Both the position numbers and the translations under genes were made by a program. A stretch of 64,000 nt of DNA from Cyrtodaria siliqua (Eukaryota > Mollusca > Bivalvia > Adapedonta > Hiatellidae), in contig JAWPHD010010993.1 in assembly GCA_037043455.1 (NCBI GenBank), positions 23,829 to 87,828 on the forward strand, in the 5' to 3' direction. Positions 44,421 to 55,858 of the stretch are shown piece after piece. Positions within the stretch are counted from its first letter, which is position 1. Every line of letters begins with the position of its first letter. The notes below the pieces were generated by a model. The model had not been told where the DNA came from, did not search any database, and worked only from the letters and a program-made list of their open reading frames with translations.

Positions 44421-44539
44421 GTAACATATGTTTTGGAGAAAGTAGGTAACAGTGACCTGGTTTTCTGGGTTAGGGCATTGCTTCATGAGAAGAAGGTGCT
44501 GTTAAAGTTTGGTGAATATTGGACTTGGTTATGCTAATA

Positions 44540-45540
44540 TATAACAAAAAGGAAAATGTGGATGGCTGCCCGCCCGGTTTACGCCAAACTTTTAACATAA
44601 ATGTTATTGTGGCCGCTGTTGCCACAAAGTGATGCCTATATCTCGCCATCTTCTTGAAGGTGAAACAATAAACGAGATCTGACTTACTTGTAATGATCTA
44701 TAAACGCTGGTGGGTTGACAGGATCTGCTGGACCATATATCATATGTACTGGAATTGAAAAATATGAACATACTAGAAAGGGTTTATTAAAGTGACACAT
44801 GGCAATCCAGAAGTTGTTATCAATCATCAAAATTATCACCTTTATTTATTAATCCAGTATCATTTTGACTTGGCTGGAACTTGCGCTCTGCACGGAGTCT
44901 AGATATGTCGAACATTTATGCCAAGTTATTTTAAAATCCCTCAAAGTGTGACTTTGACCTTGAACGGAAGTGGGAGAAAGTTGCGCTCTGCATATCGACT
45001 CGATATGGTGAACATTTGAGTCTCTCTCAAACGGTTCAAGAGATATGGCGGAGACACGATTTATGATGGACTGATTTGTGATGGACAGAGATACAGACAG
45101 ACAGACATCGGGGGCGGGGGAGACATAAATATAGCAGGTATAAGCCCCGGCCCCTGGCGGCCATGTTTTTTTTATGAATCAATCCGGCTTGAACAATCTT
45201 GGAAGAGGCCAACCCAAACATCATTTCTGTGAAATTATTTTGTAAGGGGACAAGTGTTTTCCATATACATGTAGAAATATAGCAAAAATAAACCCCGCCC
45301 CTGGCGGCCATATGTTTTTGAAGGATCAACCCGGCTTGAACAATCTCCATATAGGGTCACACAAACATCATTTCTATGAAATTATTTTGAAATCCATCAA
45401 GCGGTTTCAGACGAGAAGATTTTTTACTTATTCCATATAGAAATATTGCAAAAATAAGCCCCGCCCCATGGCGGCCATGTTTTTTGCCGAATCAACCCGG
45501 CTTGATCAATCTTGGTAGAGTGTCACCCAAAAATTTATAT
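44540..45540. repeat. bivalve-type repeats; GCCCCGCCCCTGGCGGCCATG units
   Basis: Three units of roughly 160 bp at 45110-45540 share AAATATAGCAAAAATAAGCC, CGGCCATG.TTTTT and AATCAACCCGGCTTGAACAATC. Before them lies a related GTGACTTTGACCTTGAACGGAAG repeat. No gene. Confidence 0.55.
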
Positions 45541-45869
45541 ATTGATTAGACATTTATTTTGATAATGCAAAACAACAACTTGAGTGTTTGTTTTAAACTT
45601 TTCGAAGTCAGTATGCCGATCTATACGTTCGCAGCTGTGTACTAGTAAATCGTTTATGAATGGTATTGTTTGTTATCGTTGTCATCAATTACCGAGTATT
45701 TAGTTTTATTTGTTCGACAACTGCGTGGGATCTCAATGATTTCAACATGGAAATCATTTGTTATATTTTATCAACAAGAACATACTATAAACTACGGTGG
45801 TATAGATACGGTGGCATAGACGTGACATGTGAGAAAAATAATTTATCTCGTGGCCACGAGTTATAAAAT

Positions 45870-46350
45870 CGGGTTTCGAGTGGATTGGGCATGGGTGTGT
45901 GGGGATGGGGGGGGGAGGAGGGGGCGGGGACAACATAGCTTTAAGTCTATGAATGGACCAAAAAAACAACAGAAATATGTAAAAAAAAAAAAAAAAAAAT
46001 TTCGCGTTGGTTAGGCGGGGTGGGTGTGCAACATAGCTATAAATCTAGAATTGGACCGTAACAACACAGAAATATGTAAAAATTAATAAATAAATATCGG
46101 TCTTCGAGTGGGTTAGGCGGAGGGTGGTGGAGGGGGGGGGGGGGGGCGGGTAAGGGTGGAAACGTAGCTATAAGTCTGTGAATAGACCAAAACAACACAG
46201 AAATATGTAAAAAAAACAACATCGGGTTTCGAGGGTGTTAGGAGGGGTGGGTTAGGCGGGGTGTGTGGGGGCGGAGGTGATGGGCAGGCAACATAGCTAT
46301 AAGTCTATGAATGGACCAAAAACAAATCAATAATATGTAAAAAAAAAAAT
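45870..46350. repeat. G-rich tandem repeats with CATAGCTATAAGTCTATGAATGG
   Basis: Four to five imperfect units alternate a G-run segment (GGGTTAGGCGGGGTGGG) with ACATAGCTATAAGTCTATG and an A-run (CAGAAATATGTAAAAAA). Open frames here are artefacts. Confidence 0.6.
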
Positions 46351-46479
46351 TGGCGTGGCCGGATTGGGGGTGGTGGGGTGGGGGAGGGCGCCGGTAGGGG
46401 GGAAAGGGAGCCCATACCCCAATGTGGGTGAAAAGTCGCGATTTCTAGCAATTTTTTTCAGCACTTCTGATTAGTTAAT

Positions 46480-46690
46480 TATGTCGAGTCCACGAGATAA
46501 ATAAGTCGTGGCCACGAGATAATAAGTCGTGGCCACGAGATAATAATTCGTGGCCACGAGATAAATAAGTCGAGGCCACGAGATAAATAAGTCGCGGCCA
46601 CGAGATAAATAAGTTATGTCCAATAAGTCGTGGCCACGACATAATAACTCTTGGCCGCGAGATAAATTACGTCACGTCTATGCCACCGTA
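46480..46690. repeat. 20-bp minisatellite AAGTCGTGGCCACGAGATAA
   Basis: About nine copies. Each carries the palindrome CGTGGCCACG. An isolated copy of CTCGTGGCCACGAG lies at 45847-45860. The following region to 47480 is AT-rich and holds no gene. Confidence 0.7.
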
Positions 46691-48141
46691 AAGGCCTGAA
46701 CGTTGCATAGTACATATTTTCATTAATTCATAATATTATATATTAAATAAATAGTAACTCTTCTTCAAATTTTCTAACACTTGTTCTTTTTTCAAGAAAA
46801 AACACAGAAATACAACTTTTAAGTAAAATCCATCTTGTTTAAATGGCTGACGTTATGATAAAAAATATACCATAACAAAATGTGTGTTCAAAATTTGAAG
46901 AAGCGTTACTATTTATTTAATATTGACTTAACTTTCCTTTAGAAAGACTATACAGATATGTATATCATAATATTATAATTAAATCATCGTAGAATATATA
47001 TAGTATTACTGATTCTTACAATTTTATACAGATAATGTAAAAATATATATATACTAACCGTAATACATAAAAAAAATGTGTCAATAGTGGTTGGGGTAAT
47101 TTTACTTCGAATTTTAAGCAAAATAGTGATTTTAAGCAGAATGCAATGCTGAAACAAAACTTATTTATTCTTTATTTAACTAATATGAATTATAAATTTA
47201 ATTGCATGTTTTAAAAGTATATTTACAATAAAAACATAATAATGTGCAAAAATAAATATTCCAAAATTTGATGCCTAGGCTAGAATGATATAACTAGTAT
47301 TGTTCGAATTAAACTATAAGCTACCCATTACTTGATATTGCTATCATGGAAATATGTCATCTACAGACATTGCTCTTTTAAAAAAATAATGATATATTTG
47401 CCACCTGAGTTGGTAGCAATATCGAAAATATTTGGTCCTGTCTCAAGGCCTATATTTCCCATTATATACCCATTTTCTATGTTTAGTAACAGTGACCTTG
47501 AACCCAGTGACCCCAAATGCAATCCCAGCCATCCCAATCCACAAAATCCACCTACCCAGCGAGTTTAATTACAATACCTCACTCCAAGCAAACGTTATTG
47601 AGCAGAAACCATGTTTTATATTTTTAGTAACAGCGACCTTGAACTTGACCTCAGTGGCCACAAATGCAATTCCAACCTTCCTCCTAAATAAAGCTACCTA
47701 CTCTGCAAGTTTATGCAACTATATGGTTAAGCATTGAGCTCACTGCTATAAAATACAAATAGGCACTGCCGTGATATGACTGAAAGATTGTTAAAGGCCA
47801 CGTTAAATCATGCACCCCTGTTATGCTTGGCCATGTAATCGTGCAAACATTTTAATCTTGGAAATTTGTGTATTCCGGGTAGCCTACTTAATGACAAAAC
47901 GACCAGATAAATAAATAATACCCGAAGGTTCTTTTACCATTTTGGAGATTTATTGCAGACTTGACAAGGTCACCTTATAACAGCTAGTTGATAACGTACT
48001 TCTAGGTATTGGTGAGATACCTAGATGTACAAGAAAAAATTATCTTTAAAACATAACATGCATTTTATCCTATATATATTTCCATCGGAAACGTTAGGGG
48101 AATGCAGATTTGCTCCTAGAACGTAGCATATCTGCCTTTGT

Positions 48142-49748
48142 GGCGTATTCTTACGAACCCCTTACACATTTCCGGTCGTTTACGGGACCATTGTTATTTT
48201 CAATTTTGAAATTATGTTTTGTATATGCATTATGATTATATATCTTGTTGTATAGTAAGAACAAAAGGTTGTATGAGAGTGTGCTTGGTTTAATCATTAA
48301 ACATTTATATTGTGTTTCATTATATGATACTGTTTGTTTTAGAAAACATATGACTAAAACAACATTATATTGGGTCATGCAACGCATGACCCCTTTCAAT
48401 TGCATACACGGATGTTTGTCTTCTTTTACCCCGGACTGAGGATCATAAATATCCAGTTATGCCTGCATAACGTGTTTTATGAACAAGTCTGGGGGGTCAT
48501 TATTGATAACGTCAATATTAGATGATCAGCATCTTATTATCACGCGCAGGAACATGAGTTCAGTGTGTGCTCCATGCTGATTGTCTATTTTATGGGCGCG
48601 CCCATGAGAAGTTGGGCGTCTGGAACACCAGTCATTCAGTTTATATTTATCAATGGATAGAGAGAGAACGCAATTTGCCCACCTCCACCCCTTGTATATA
48701 TATCTATATACACCTTCCCCATTGTGTCGAACCTCTTCCAGGGCGTATTCTTACGACCCTTTCCACATTTCCTGTCGTTTAGGCGGCGCCGGCGTATTCT
48801 TACGAACCCCTTACACATTTCCGGTCGTTTACGGGACCATTGTTATTTTTAATTTTGAAATTATGTTTTGTATATGCATTATGATTATATATCTTGTTGT
48901 ATAGTAAGAAAAAAAGGTTGTATGAGAGTGTGCTTGGTTTAATCATTAAACATTTATATTGTGTTTCATTATATGATACTGTTTGTTTTAGAAAACATAT
49001 GACTAAAACAAAATTATATTGGGTCATGCAACGCATGACCCCTTTCAATTGCATACACGGATGTTTGTCTTCTTTTACCCCGGACTGAGGATCATAAATA
49101 TCCAGTTATGCCTGCATAACGTGTTTTATGAACAAGTCTGGGGGGTCATTATTGATAACGTCAATATTAGATGATCAGCATCTTATTATCACGCGCAGGA
49201 ACATGAGTTCAGTGTGTGCTCCATGCTGATTGTCTATTTTATGGGCGCGCCCATGAGAAGTTGGGCGTCTGGCACACCAGTCATTCAGTTTATATTTATC
49301 AATGGATAGAGAGAGAACGCAATTTGCCCACCTCCACCCCTTGTATATATATCTATATACACCTTCCCCATTGTGTCGAACCTCTTCCAGGGCGTATTCT
49401 TACGACCCTTTCCACATTTCCTGTCGTTTAGGCGGCGCCGGCGTATTCTTACGAACCCCTTACACATTTCCGGTCGTTTACGGGACCATTGTTATTTTTA
49501 ATTTTGAAATTGTGTTTTGTATATGCATTATGATTATATATCTTGTTGTATAGTAAGAAAAAAAGGTTGTATGAGAGTGTGCTTGGTTTAATCATTAAAC
49601 ATTTATATTGTGTTTCATTATATGATACTGTTTGTTTTAGAAAACATATGACTAAAACAAAATTATATTGGGTCATGCAACGCATGACCCCTTTCAATTG
49701 CATACACGGATTTTTGTCTTCTTTTACCCCGGACTGAGGATCATAAAT
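48142..49748. repeat. tandem 649-bp repeat, about 2.5 near-identical units
   Basis: Units start at 48142, 48791 and 49440 (GGCGTATTCTTACGAACCCC). They differ by only a few bases. Each has the hairpin GGGTCATGC-AAC-GCATGACCC (first at 48372-48392), and GGCGTATTCTTACGA recurs within the unit. The frames that repeat every 649 bases are not convincing genes. Confidence 0.8.
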
Positions 49749-49764
49749 ATATATATAAATAAAT

Positions 49765-51010
49765 AGATGGGGGAAAAAACATTTATACAGTGCTACAGGG
49801 CACCGCCATGGGGACAAAAATGGCACCTTCATATGCCAATGTGTTTATGAGCAGACTGGAAGAACACATTTTTTTTACATAAAAAAAATAAATAATTATA
49901 TATATATATATATATAAGGGTGAGAAAATACATACATCTACAAAATACCTTTCAAAAAGCACTGTAGCACTGTATAAATGTTTTTTCCCCATCTATTAAT
50001 TTATTCCAACATTTTCGTATCCCCTGGGGTATCCAGTGCTTTTTGAAAGGTATTTTGCAGATGCACGTATTTTCTCACCCTTATATATAAATATATATAT
50101 ACTGTATGTAGGTATGCGTCTATATGTTAATTGTGCCTCACCCTTATATATAAATATATATATACTGTATGTATGTATGCGTCTATATGTTAATTGTGCT
50201 TCCAGACGAGCGTGTTATGATGTAGAGATACAGTTCATCAACGTATGTTGCAGCTACCTTTTTTAAGGAGTGAATTTATACGCTTGATTTCTGTGATATC
50301 TCGTCATAGCTAGGCGCCCTGCCGTAGTTCGTCCGAAGGTTGTCTGTCCTTGGTAGTTCACAAATGTTTCTCCCTATATATAATTCTGCCTTGTGAACGT
50401 GAATCTCTTACGAGATCCCAATTTAGAAAGTTGCCGTAGTGAGTTCAAATTCTCTGCCTTTATTATATTTACTGAATTCACAGTATCCCCAAGATCCGGC
50501 ACCTTTCATTGTCACTGTCTCAAAAAAGCTGTGTGTGGTTGAACGCTTAAATGTGGCCAACTCATATGAGCTATAATTGTATGTATGTATGCGTCGATAT
50601 GTTAATTGTGCCTCTAGACGAGCGTGTTATGATGTAGAGATACAGTTCATCAACGTGTGTTGCAAGGGTATCATGTCTACTACGGCGTGGTATTCCAGTG
50701 TGGCAGCACTATAAAGAAACCACTGAGTTAGCTGCTTCAAGTAGACATATCATCACATCACACAACAACACACAGATAAAAGTCCAGACATTGTGCCTAT
50801 AATCGTCGGGTAGGACGCCTGTCGTAGGTGGAGGGACTATAATCCTTAGAAACACACACACACACACACACACACAGCTGCCTTTTTTAAGGAGTGAATT
50901 TATACGCTTGATTTCTGTGTATCTCGTCATAGCTAGGCGCCCTGCCGTAGTTCGTCCGAAGGTTGTCTGTCCTTGGTAGTTCACAAATGTTTCTCCCTAT
51001 ATATATACAT
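49765..51010. repeat. foldback segment and duplicated block left of the third viral element
   Basis: AATAGATGGGGGAAAAAACA (49765) recurs inverted at about 50000. A second inverted pair (TATAAGGGTGAGAAAATAC near 49915) recurs inverted near 50085. A block containing GCGTGTTATGATGTAGAGAT and another with CTAGGCGCCCTGCCGTAGTTC are each present twice (about 50207/50622 and 50263/50885). A (CA)n run lies at 50852-50876. No gene. Confidence 0.6.
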
Positions 51011-51062
51011 ATATATATATATATACACTGGACGACTTTAAAAACGCAACAGGGACATAAAC

Positions 51063-51239
51063 TAAGGTAACTGACACATTTCAATAGAAATTAATAAGGT
51101 ATTGAAGATTGCAAGTTCAAAAAATTGTACCTGAGCTATATTTTCAGGATTTTGAAACTTCTTGAAATCCTAAGGTATTGAAGATTGCAAGTTTAAAAAA
51201 TTATAAATGTTTGTCTAATACAAAACAAAATTATTGATT
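51063..51239. repeat. left terminal inverted repeat of the third viral element
   Basis: The outer part (51063-51095, TAAGGTAACTGACACATTTC...) matches the complement of 62477-62508. The inner part (51096-51239) matches the complement of about 62031-62173. It contains two copies of the 13-mer TGAAGATTGCAAG (51103, 51180). Confidence 0.75.
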
Positions 51240-51308
51240 ATCGAATATAATAAAATAAAAAAATATAATAAAAAATATTATTTAATCCTCCGAGCTTGAT
51301 ACGCTGAA

Positions 51309-51629
51309 TTAAATTAATAGAATTAATAATGACACCATCGTATTCACAGTGTTAGCGTTAGCAACCTGGCATACAAAGTTAATAACAGAACCAGCACTAA
51401 TATCTAAAGGTCTATCAAAATTATCGTGTTTGCGTGGGGTGTTGTTAAGCGTTATACCATAATTTAGTTCTTCAACACCATTTACAGTGACCACTACAGA
51501 CACGTCTCCAATTATAGGATCACTTGATAAACCTATTCCCATAATCCGCCAATGGCGTGTCATCACATACCCCACATTTGTTTCTCTTCCCCCATTACCA
51601 AATGACAATACTTTACCGTCTTTCTGCAT
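51309..51629 (-). CDS. fibre-like beta-domain protein (short form)
   Basis: The 106-residue protein is homologous to the C-terminal domain of the gene at 28628-29125: LSFGNGGRETNVGYVMTRHW, GDVSVVVTVNGVEELNYG, AGSVINFVCQVANA. It lacks the N-terminal coiled coil. Either the start is lost or this element uses a separate stalk protein. It is the first gene inside the left terminal repeat and lies 3 bases from the coiled-coil membrane gene upstream. Attachment or vertex function is inferred from the domain layout of its relative. Confidence 0.55.
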   Translation of the reverse strand: MQKDGKVLSFGNGGRETNVGYVMTRHWRIMGIGLSSDPIIGDVSVVVTVNGVEELNYGITLNNTPRKHDNFDRPLDISAGSVINFVCQVANANTVNTMVSLLILLI

Positions 51630-51632
51630 TAC

Positions 51633-52899
51633 TTATTTACGAGATTTACTGAACCACTCTTTAGCTGCAACATATAACAACCCGGAAACAAACACAAGCA
51701 AAGCCTATCGATTGTTACCAAGCCATTTAATAACATTACCTGGTGCAGATAAAAGCCATGATACTATTGCACCAATAACTCCTGGAAGTGCTGCAGCAGC
51801 TTTCCCAGCTAAATTAGCTAGGAGTTTACCAAGATTACTTAGTGTTTTTTTTATCCAGTCCTTAACACTTGATGGATCAGATTTTGGAGATGGAGCAGCA
51901 CTTGATGTGGGAATAATAGCATTAATTATCACCCCAAGAATCATACCAAATGCAGCTAGGATACTAACAATAGTAATACCTTGCTCCCTAAACAAGGTTT
52001 TAATCCTTTCACCAAGAGTTGCATCCTCGTTTTACATTTTATTTATTGTCTCTCTTATTTTGCTTACTTGGTTACGGAAAGCTTCTCTGTTCTCATTGAT
52101 GGCATCCATCCTTGCACCTCTCTCAAATTCAAAGTCTTTAATGCGATCGCTTAGTCTATTGATCTGAAATTCATCATTATCAGTTTTAGCTTGTTCTAAC
52201 TTTTGTTTTTCTCTTATCATGTTTTTATCAAGTTGCGTGAGTTTTTCCAAGTTATTGATATTTTCTTCCTTGGCAGTTGTCATCGCTTTCACTATTCCAT
52301 CCATTTCACGTTTGTTTATATTTGTTTGTGTTTCAACACCAGAAAGTTTGTCCCAGTCATGAAGTGACTGTACTGTGTTATTCATTATATGTGGTAAATC
52401 TTGTAATGGAATAGCATCCACGTCTGGTAAATCATTTGTCGAGCTTTTTGTGATAATTTTGTTTTACTGTTATACTCTGGCAAATTCAAAAATTGTCTTA
52501 CAGCCATTGTTCCCCCAGAGCCATATTCTTTTGCCAAAGAACCAAGAGCAAGAAATGTTGCACCACCTTGCTTGGCAGTTATTCTTATTTCTTTATCACC
52601 AACAACCCAGTATAATGTTTTACCATCATCTGATACTTTAAACTGGTCATAATCCATTTTGTCCGGTGCCATTTTATATAGTATTCCTATTTCATCATAA
52701 AAGGATTTTACAAGATTTTTCTTATGTGCTTCAAGTTCGGATTCTCTCAACTCCCCACGAAGGTTAGCAAGATGGTCGCTTTGATTAAAAGACTTCTTTG
52801 AACAGGCTCATTAGGCACCATTGGTAAATTATCCAAATATTCATCATAATCATCTGGATCAAACGTAGGATTATCAAAGTTATATCCACCCTCAGCCAT
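51633..52899 (-). pseudogene. coiled-coil membrane-anchored viral protein, broken
   Basis: The start at 52899 (MAEGGYNFDNPTFDP) leads into an acidic, proline-bearing N-terminus. A frameshift at about 52790 follows, then a segment with VSDDGKTLYWVVGDKEIRI and FLALGSLAKEYG. After a second frameshift near 52400 comes a long coiled coil (NNLEKLTQLDKNMIREKQKLEQAK..., 52421-52032). A stop at about 52034 precedes a hydrophobic helix (ITIVSILAAFGMILGVI), an Ala/Gly-rich second hydrophobic region and, past another stop near 51705, a third hydrophobic helix ending at 51633-51635. The layout suggests an anchored rod, perhaps a membrane-spanning vertex or entry protein. I know relatives only as uncharacterised invertebrate proteins. 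Confidence 0.5.
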
Positions 52900-52946
52900 T
52901 GTTTATTTTATTTAGTTTTAAAAAAATATATTCAAAAATAAAAACA

Positions 52947-54367
52947 ATGTCTACATACGGAAACAAACTCGACCCTTATAGAAAACTATAAGAAAACATC
53001 ATGGTTCCAAGGGCATCCGCACAAGTGTAATAATAACAAATAATCCATCAACAATAGACCAAAACCAGCAACTGCTTGTGAGATTTCCCAATTTAATTAC
53101 TAATGATGTGATAGTTCCACGTACTGCTCGTCTTGCCTTTGAAATAGAACTTAAAAGTACAGACGCCAACGCTACTATATACCAGAATCTGGGTAGAGCA
53201 ATTGTGAAAAAATGACAATAAAAATAAGTGGCAATGAAGTCATGTCAATAGACGACAGTGATATATATTATTGTTATATAGATTTATGGAAATGCTCCAC
53301 CGAACGATTAAACATGGCTTACCAAGGTGTTAGTGAGGTAAACATGCTAAAATATAGAGTTGGTGCAGATGCTAATGATGAAGCTGTAGCAGCAGCTTAT
53401 GGAAATAGATTTTGTATTCCACTGGACTTTGAAATGTTAGAAAAGAAATATAAAAAGATCGGACAGAGAAAGTAGCATTCAAGGAGGACAATAAACCACA
53501 AAACACAGAAACAAACACTCAAACAGACAAACAAGAAGGCAAAAGCAATAATAAATGCAAACGACATCACAAACACAAAAAGGGTTGACAATAGGGCTAC
53601 CGCCTTGGAAGTCATATGCCATTTTATCAAGCGGGGTTTGGTGATAGGTTAGAATATGAATTAACGTTTAACAATTATAACAAAGTTATCAAAAGCAGTG
53701 ATGCTAATGCATCTTATGTAATAAAGAATATCTGCTTGGAATTTGATATGGTTAGTGATGTTGAATTAACCAGACAAATAAGACAGCAAATTAATGATAA
53801 GATGTCATTTATGTATGATCGTATCTTGCGACATAGAAAAATAAAAGCAAAACAATCTGATACCCTTTGGAATATCAACATTAATGTACCAGCACTGATC
53901 ATGAAAGGTATTTTAATGCTGTTTGAAGACCCAGAAAGAACAGACACGGAATTCTTTTACAATCCAAAGATTGAAAAGGTTGAAATGATAATAGAGGGTG
54001 TACCAAATCAGTTGTATAGCCAGGGCATACAGGCATATCAACAATGGGATGAAATCAACAAACTTTTTGCCCTAACATAAAAAATAAAAAAAAAGAGACA
54101 GACATAGTGGCGAGGGACTTATGTCTTACCAATGTTTCTCTTAAGACTTATCTAACAAAATCATATGCCTTGTGGCTTGATCTTAGAACATGTGATGACA
54201 ATTTATTACACGGCAGTGGAAGAAAAATAGAAAACGGCAGTGAAGGCATAACGATACTAATAAATAAAAAAGCAGAAGAAGATAAACCTTTAAATATTTT
54301 TATATATATAATACAAGATGCAGGAATCAATTTCGAAGATAGAAGATTCAAAGAAGTACGATACTAG
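52947..54367 (+). pseudogene. putative major capsid protein, frameshifted and interrupted by a retroelement
   Basis: The ATG at 52947 follows AAATAAAAACA. The open reading breaks near 52990, resumes with TIDQNQQLLVRFPNL, shifts again in an A run at about 53210, and continues (KISGNEVMSIDDSDIYYCYIDLW...YGNRFCIPLDFEMLE). Retroelement DNA is then inserted (about 53437-53610). The frame resumes at about 53612 with MPFYQAGFGDRLEYELTF and a RILRHRKIKAK segment, and a last shift near 54090 gives the end (YALWLDLRTCDD...). The full length would be about 420-430 residues, beta-rich, a size that fits a double jelly-roll capsid. It lies directly before the packaging ATPase, the usual place for a capsid gene. 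Assignment rests on position, size and composition; structure prediction is needed. Confidence 0.5.
53437..53610 (-). mobile_element. short 3' fragment of the YLDD retroelement within the capsid gene
   Basis: The insert starts at AAGAAATATAAAAAGATCGGACAGAG and ends at GGGCTACCGCCTTGG. Capsid codons lie on both sides. It is one of the least diverged copies in the window, so the insertion is relatively recent. Confidence 0.8.
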
Positions 54368-55004
54368 TTTGTTCAAACACAAATATCCTAAATATCCACA
54401 CAGTGCCATTATCTGTGGCCAGACAGGCTGCGGTAAAACAGAGTTTGTTCTTGACATACTCGAACAAGAGTATGTTGGAGTTTTTGAACATATAATTATT
54501 TTGTGTCCGACCATAGAGTGGAACGAGGCTTATAAAAATAGACCCTGGATAGGTGATGTAAGACACCCGAGAGATAAAAAAATAACAATGGTCAATCCCG
54601 TGAGCAACGGTAAAGAAATGTTACAAGAACTGTTGCGTTTATTTTTCAAACAATATGCTGGCAAGCCTACATTATACATCATTGATGATTGCTCCGCCAC
54701 AAAAGAATTAACAAAGAAAAAGGATATATTATCAGAGTTGGCATTCTCTGGTCGTCACACAAAACAATCCGTGTGGGTTATTTCACAGAGATATAATTCT
54801 ATATTGAAAGATTTGAGGGAGCAAGCAAAATGGTTGTGTATGTTTTACACTAATGACAGAGATAGTTATGAAACTTGTTTGAGAGAGAATGATGTTATTC
54901 CGACGCTGGAGGAGAAAACCAGAATAAGAAAAGCTTTAGCAAAGACTAAATATTCCAAGTTAATTTTGAGGACCGACCAACCAATTGGCTATTGGGTTGA
55001 ATAA
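54318..55004 (+). CDS. A32/FtsK-HerA-type genome-packaging ATPase
   Basis: The intact 228-residue protein has a Walker A motif GQTGCGKT (residues 34-41) and a Walker B TLYIIDDCS (118-126). A following SELAFSGRHTKQSVWVISQRY (139-159) carries the sensor-like Gln and an Arg. This is the compact ATPase used by Polintons, poxviruses and relatives to pump DNA into the capsid. Its ATG lies inside the end of the capsid gene, so the two overlap by about 50 bases in different frames. It is the best-preserved long gene of the element. A close relative in another group would be the poxvirus A32 family. Confidence 0.85.
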   Translation: MQESISKIEDSKKYDTSLFKHKYPKYPHSAIICGQTGCGKTEFVLDILEQEYVGVFEHIIILCPTIEWNEAYKNRPWIGDVRHPRDKKITMVNPVSNGKEMLQELLRLFFKQYAGKPTLYIIDDCSATKELTKKKDILSELAFSGRHTKQSVWVISQRYNSILKDLREQAKWLCMFYTNDRDSYETCLRENDVIPTLEEKTRIRKALAKTKYSKLILRTDQPIGYWVE

Positions 55005-55009
55005 TTTGT

Positions 55010-55310
55010 TAAGCATTGCTGTTAGCAATGCTCTTTTTTATCTAACAGCATTGCTTTGTTGCTAATAGTAATACTAACAGTAAAGTAGCAATGTTAATAG
55101 CAAAACTAGCATGAAAATATAATGAAAATATCGGGAAATATAGTAATGCTTATAGCATTGCTCATAGTAAAGTAGCAATGCTAATAGCAAAGCTCATAGC
55201 AAAGAAGCAATGTTAATAGAAATGCTTGCAGCAAATTAACAATGATAATAAAAAAATAGCAAATATTAATAACAATGCTATTAACAATACTAACAATTAC
55301 TAGGTGCGTG
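55010..55310. repeat. short-unit repeat (AGCAATGCTAATAGCAA type)
   Basis: Many imperfect units such as AGCAATGCTAATAGC and GCAATGTTAATAGCAA lie between the ATPase and the next gene. They are not coding. Several adjacent units form small inverted pairs (GCATTGC/GCAATGC). Confidence 0.6.
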
Positions 55311-55352
55311 GTGAATATCGCAACTGGTTGTTTTGCATTTTATATTTATTCC

Positions 55353-55858
55353 ATGATAAAAAATAAAATTATTGATATATTACAAGATATATTGGAAGGT
55401 TTCACGGAACACACAGATGAATCAAACTAACAAGACACAAAAAAAGAAAGATTATCAGCTATAGTGGCTAGCGGTGGCAGCCTTCAATATTTGGGTAGAG
55501 ACATACAACTCACGACTATAGATAGTATGCCCCCGGATGAAATTAACAAACTTTACTGCAGATAGCAAGGCTTGGAGCAAGCATGTCTAAGACTTTAGGT
55601 AATTATTTTATTGACTTGTATGTGATGGGAGTATCAAATTATTTCAATGTGATCAATCCACCAAAACTGATAAAAGATTTGGAGGAAGATCCATTTATTT
55701 ATCATGCTTTAGCAAGTGCGTGTTGTGAGTTATATTACAGGTATGGGATGTATTTAGCGCCATTTACAGCAATGCTGACAACTGTTAGACATATTGATTT
55801 TAATAAAAATAGAAATAAAATTATAGATAATGTAAATGATGGAGAACCAAGAGAGTGA
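55353..55858 (+). pseudogene. unknown conserved viral protein, frameshifted
   Basis: The ATG at 55353 begins a helical protein. A TAA stop lies at about 55428. The same frame continues with IVASGGSLQYLGRDIQLTTID until near 55563, where a frameshift leads to KTLGNYFIDLYVMGVSNYF, PPKLIKDLEEDPFIYHALAS and CCELYYRYGMYLAPF. It ends at 55858, overlapping the next gene by 20 bases. The product looks alpha-helical with a partly hydrophobic C-terminal part. Family and role unknown, but the position in the structural gene run suggests a virion protein. Confidence 0.45.

Noticed and set aside
45829..46222. Gly- or Pro-rich protein frames
   Set aside because: They arise from G runs in a tandem repeat.
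46480..46690. CRISPR-like array of 20-bp repeats
   Set aside because: There are no unique spacers and no cas genes, the genome is eukaryotic, and units run head to tail as a minisatellite.
48151..49737. Sets of open frames repeating every 649 bp
   Set aside because: Both strands show frames of equal length, expected from a tandem repeat without stops, and no motif is seen.
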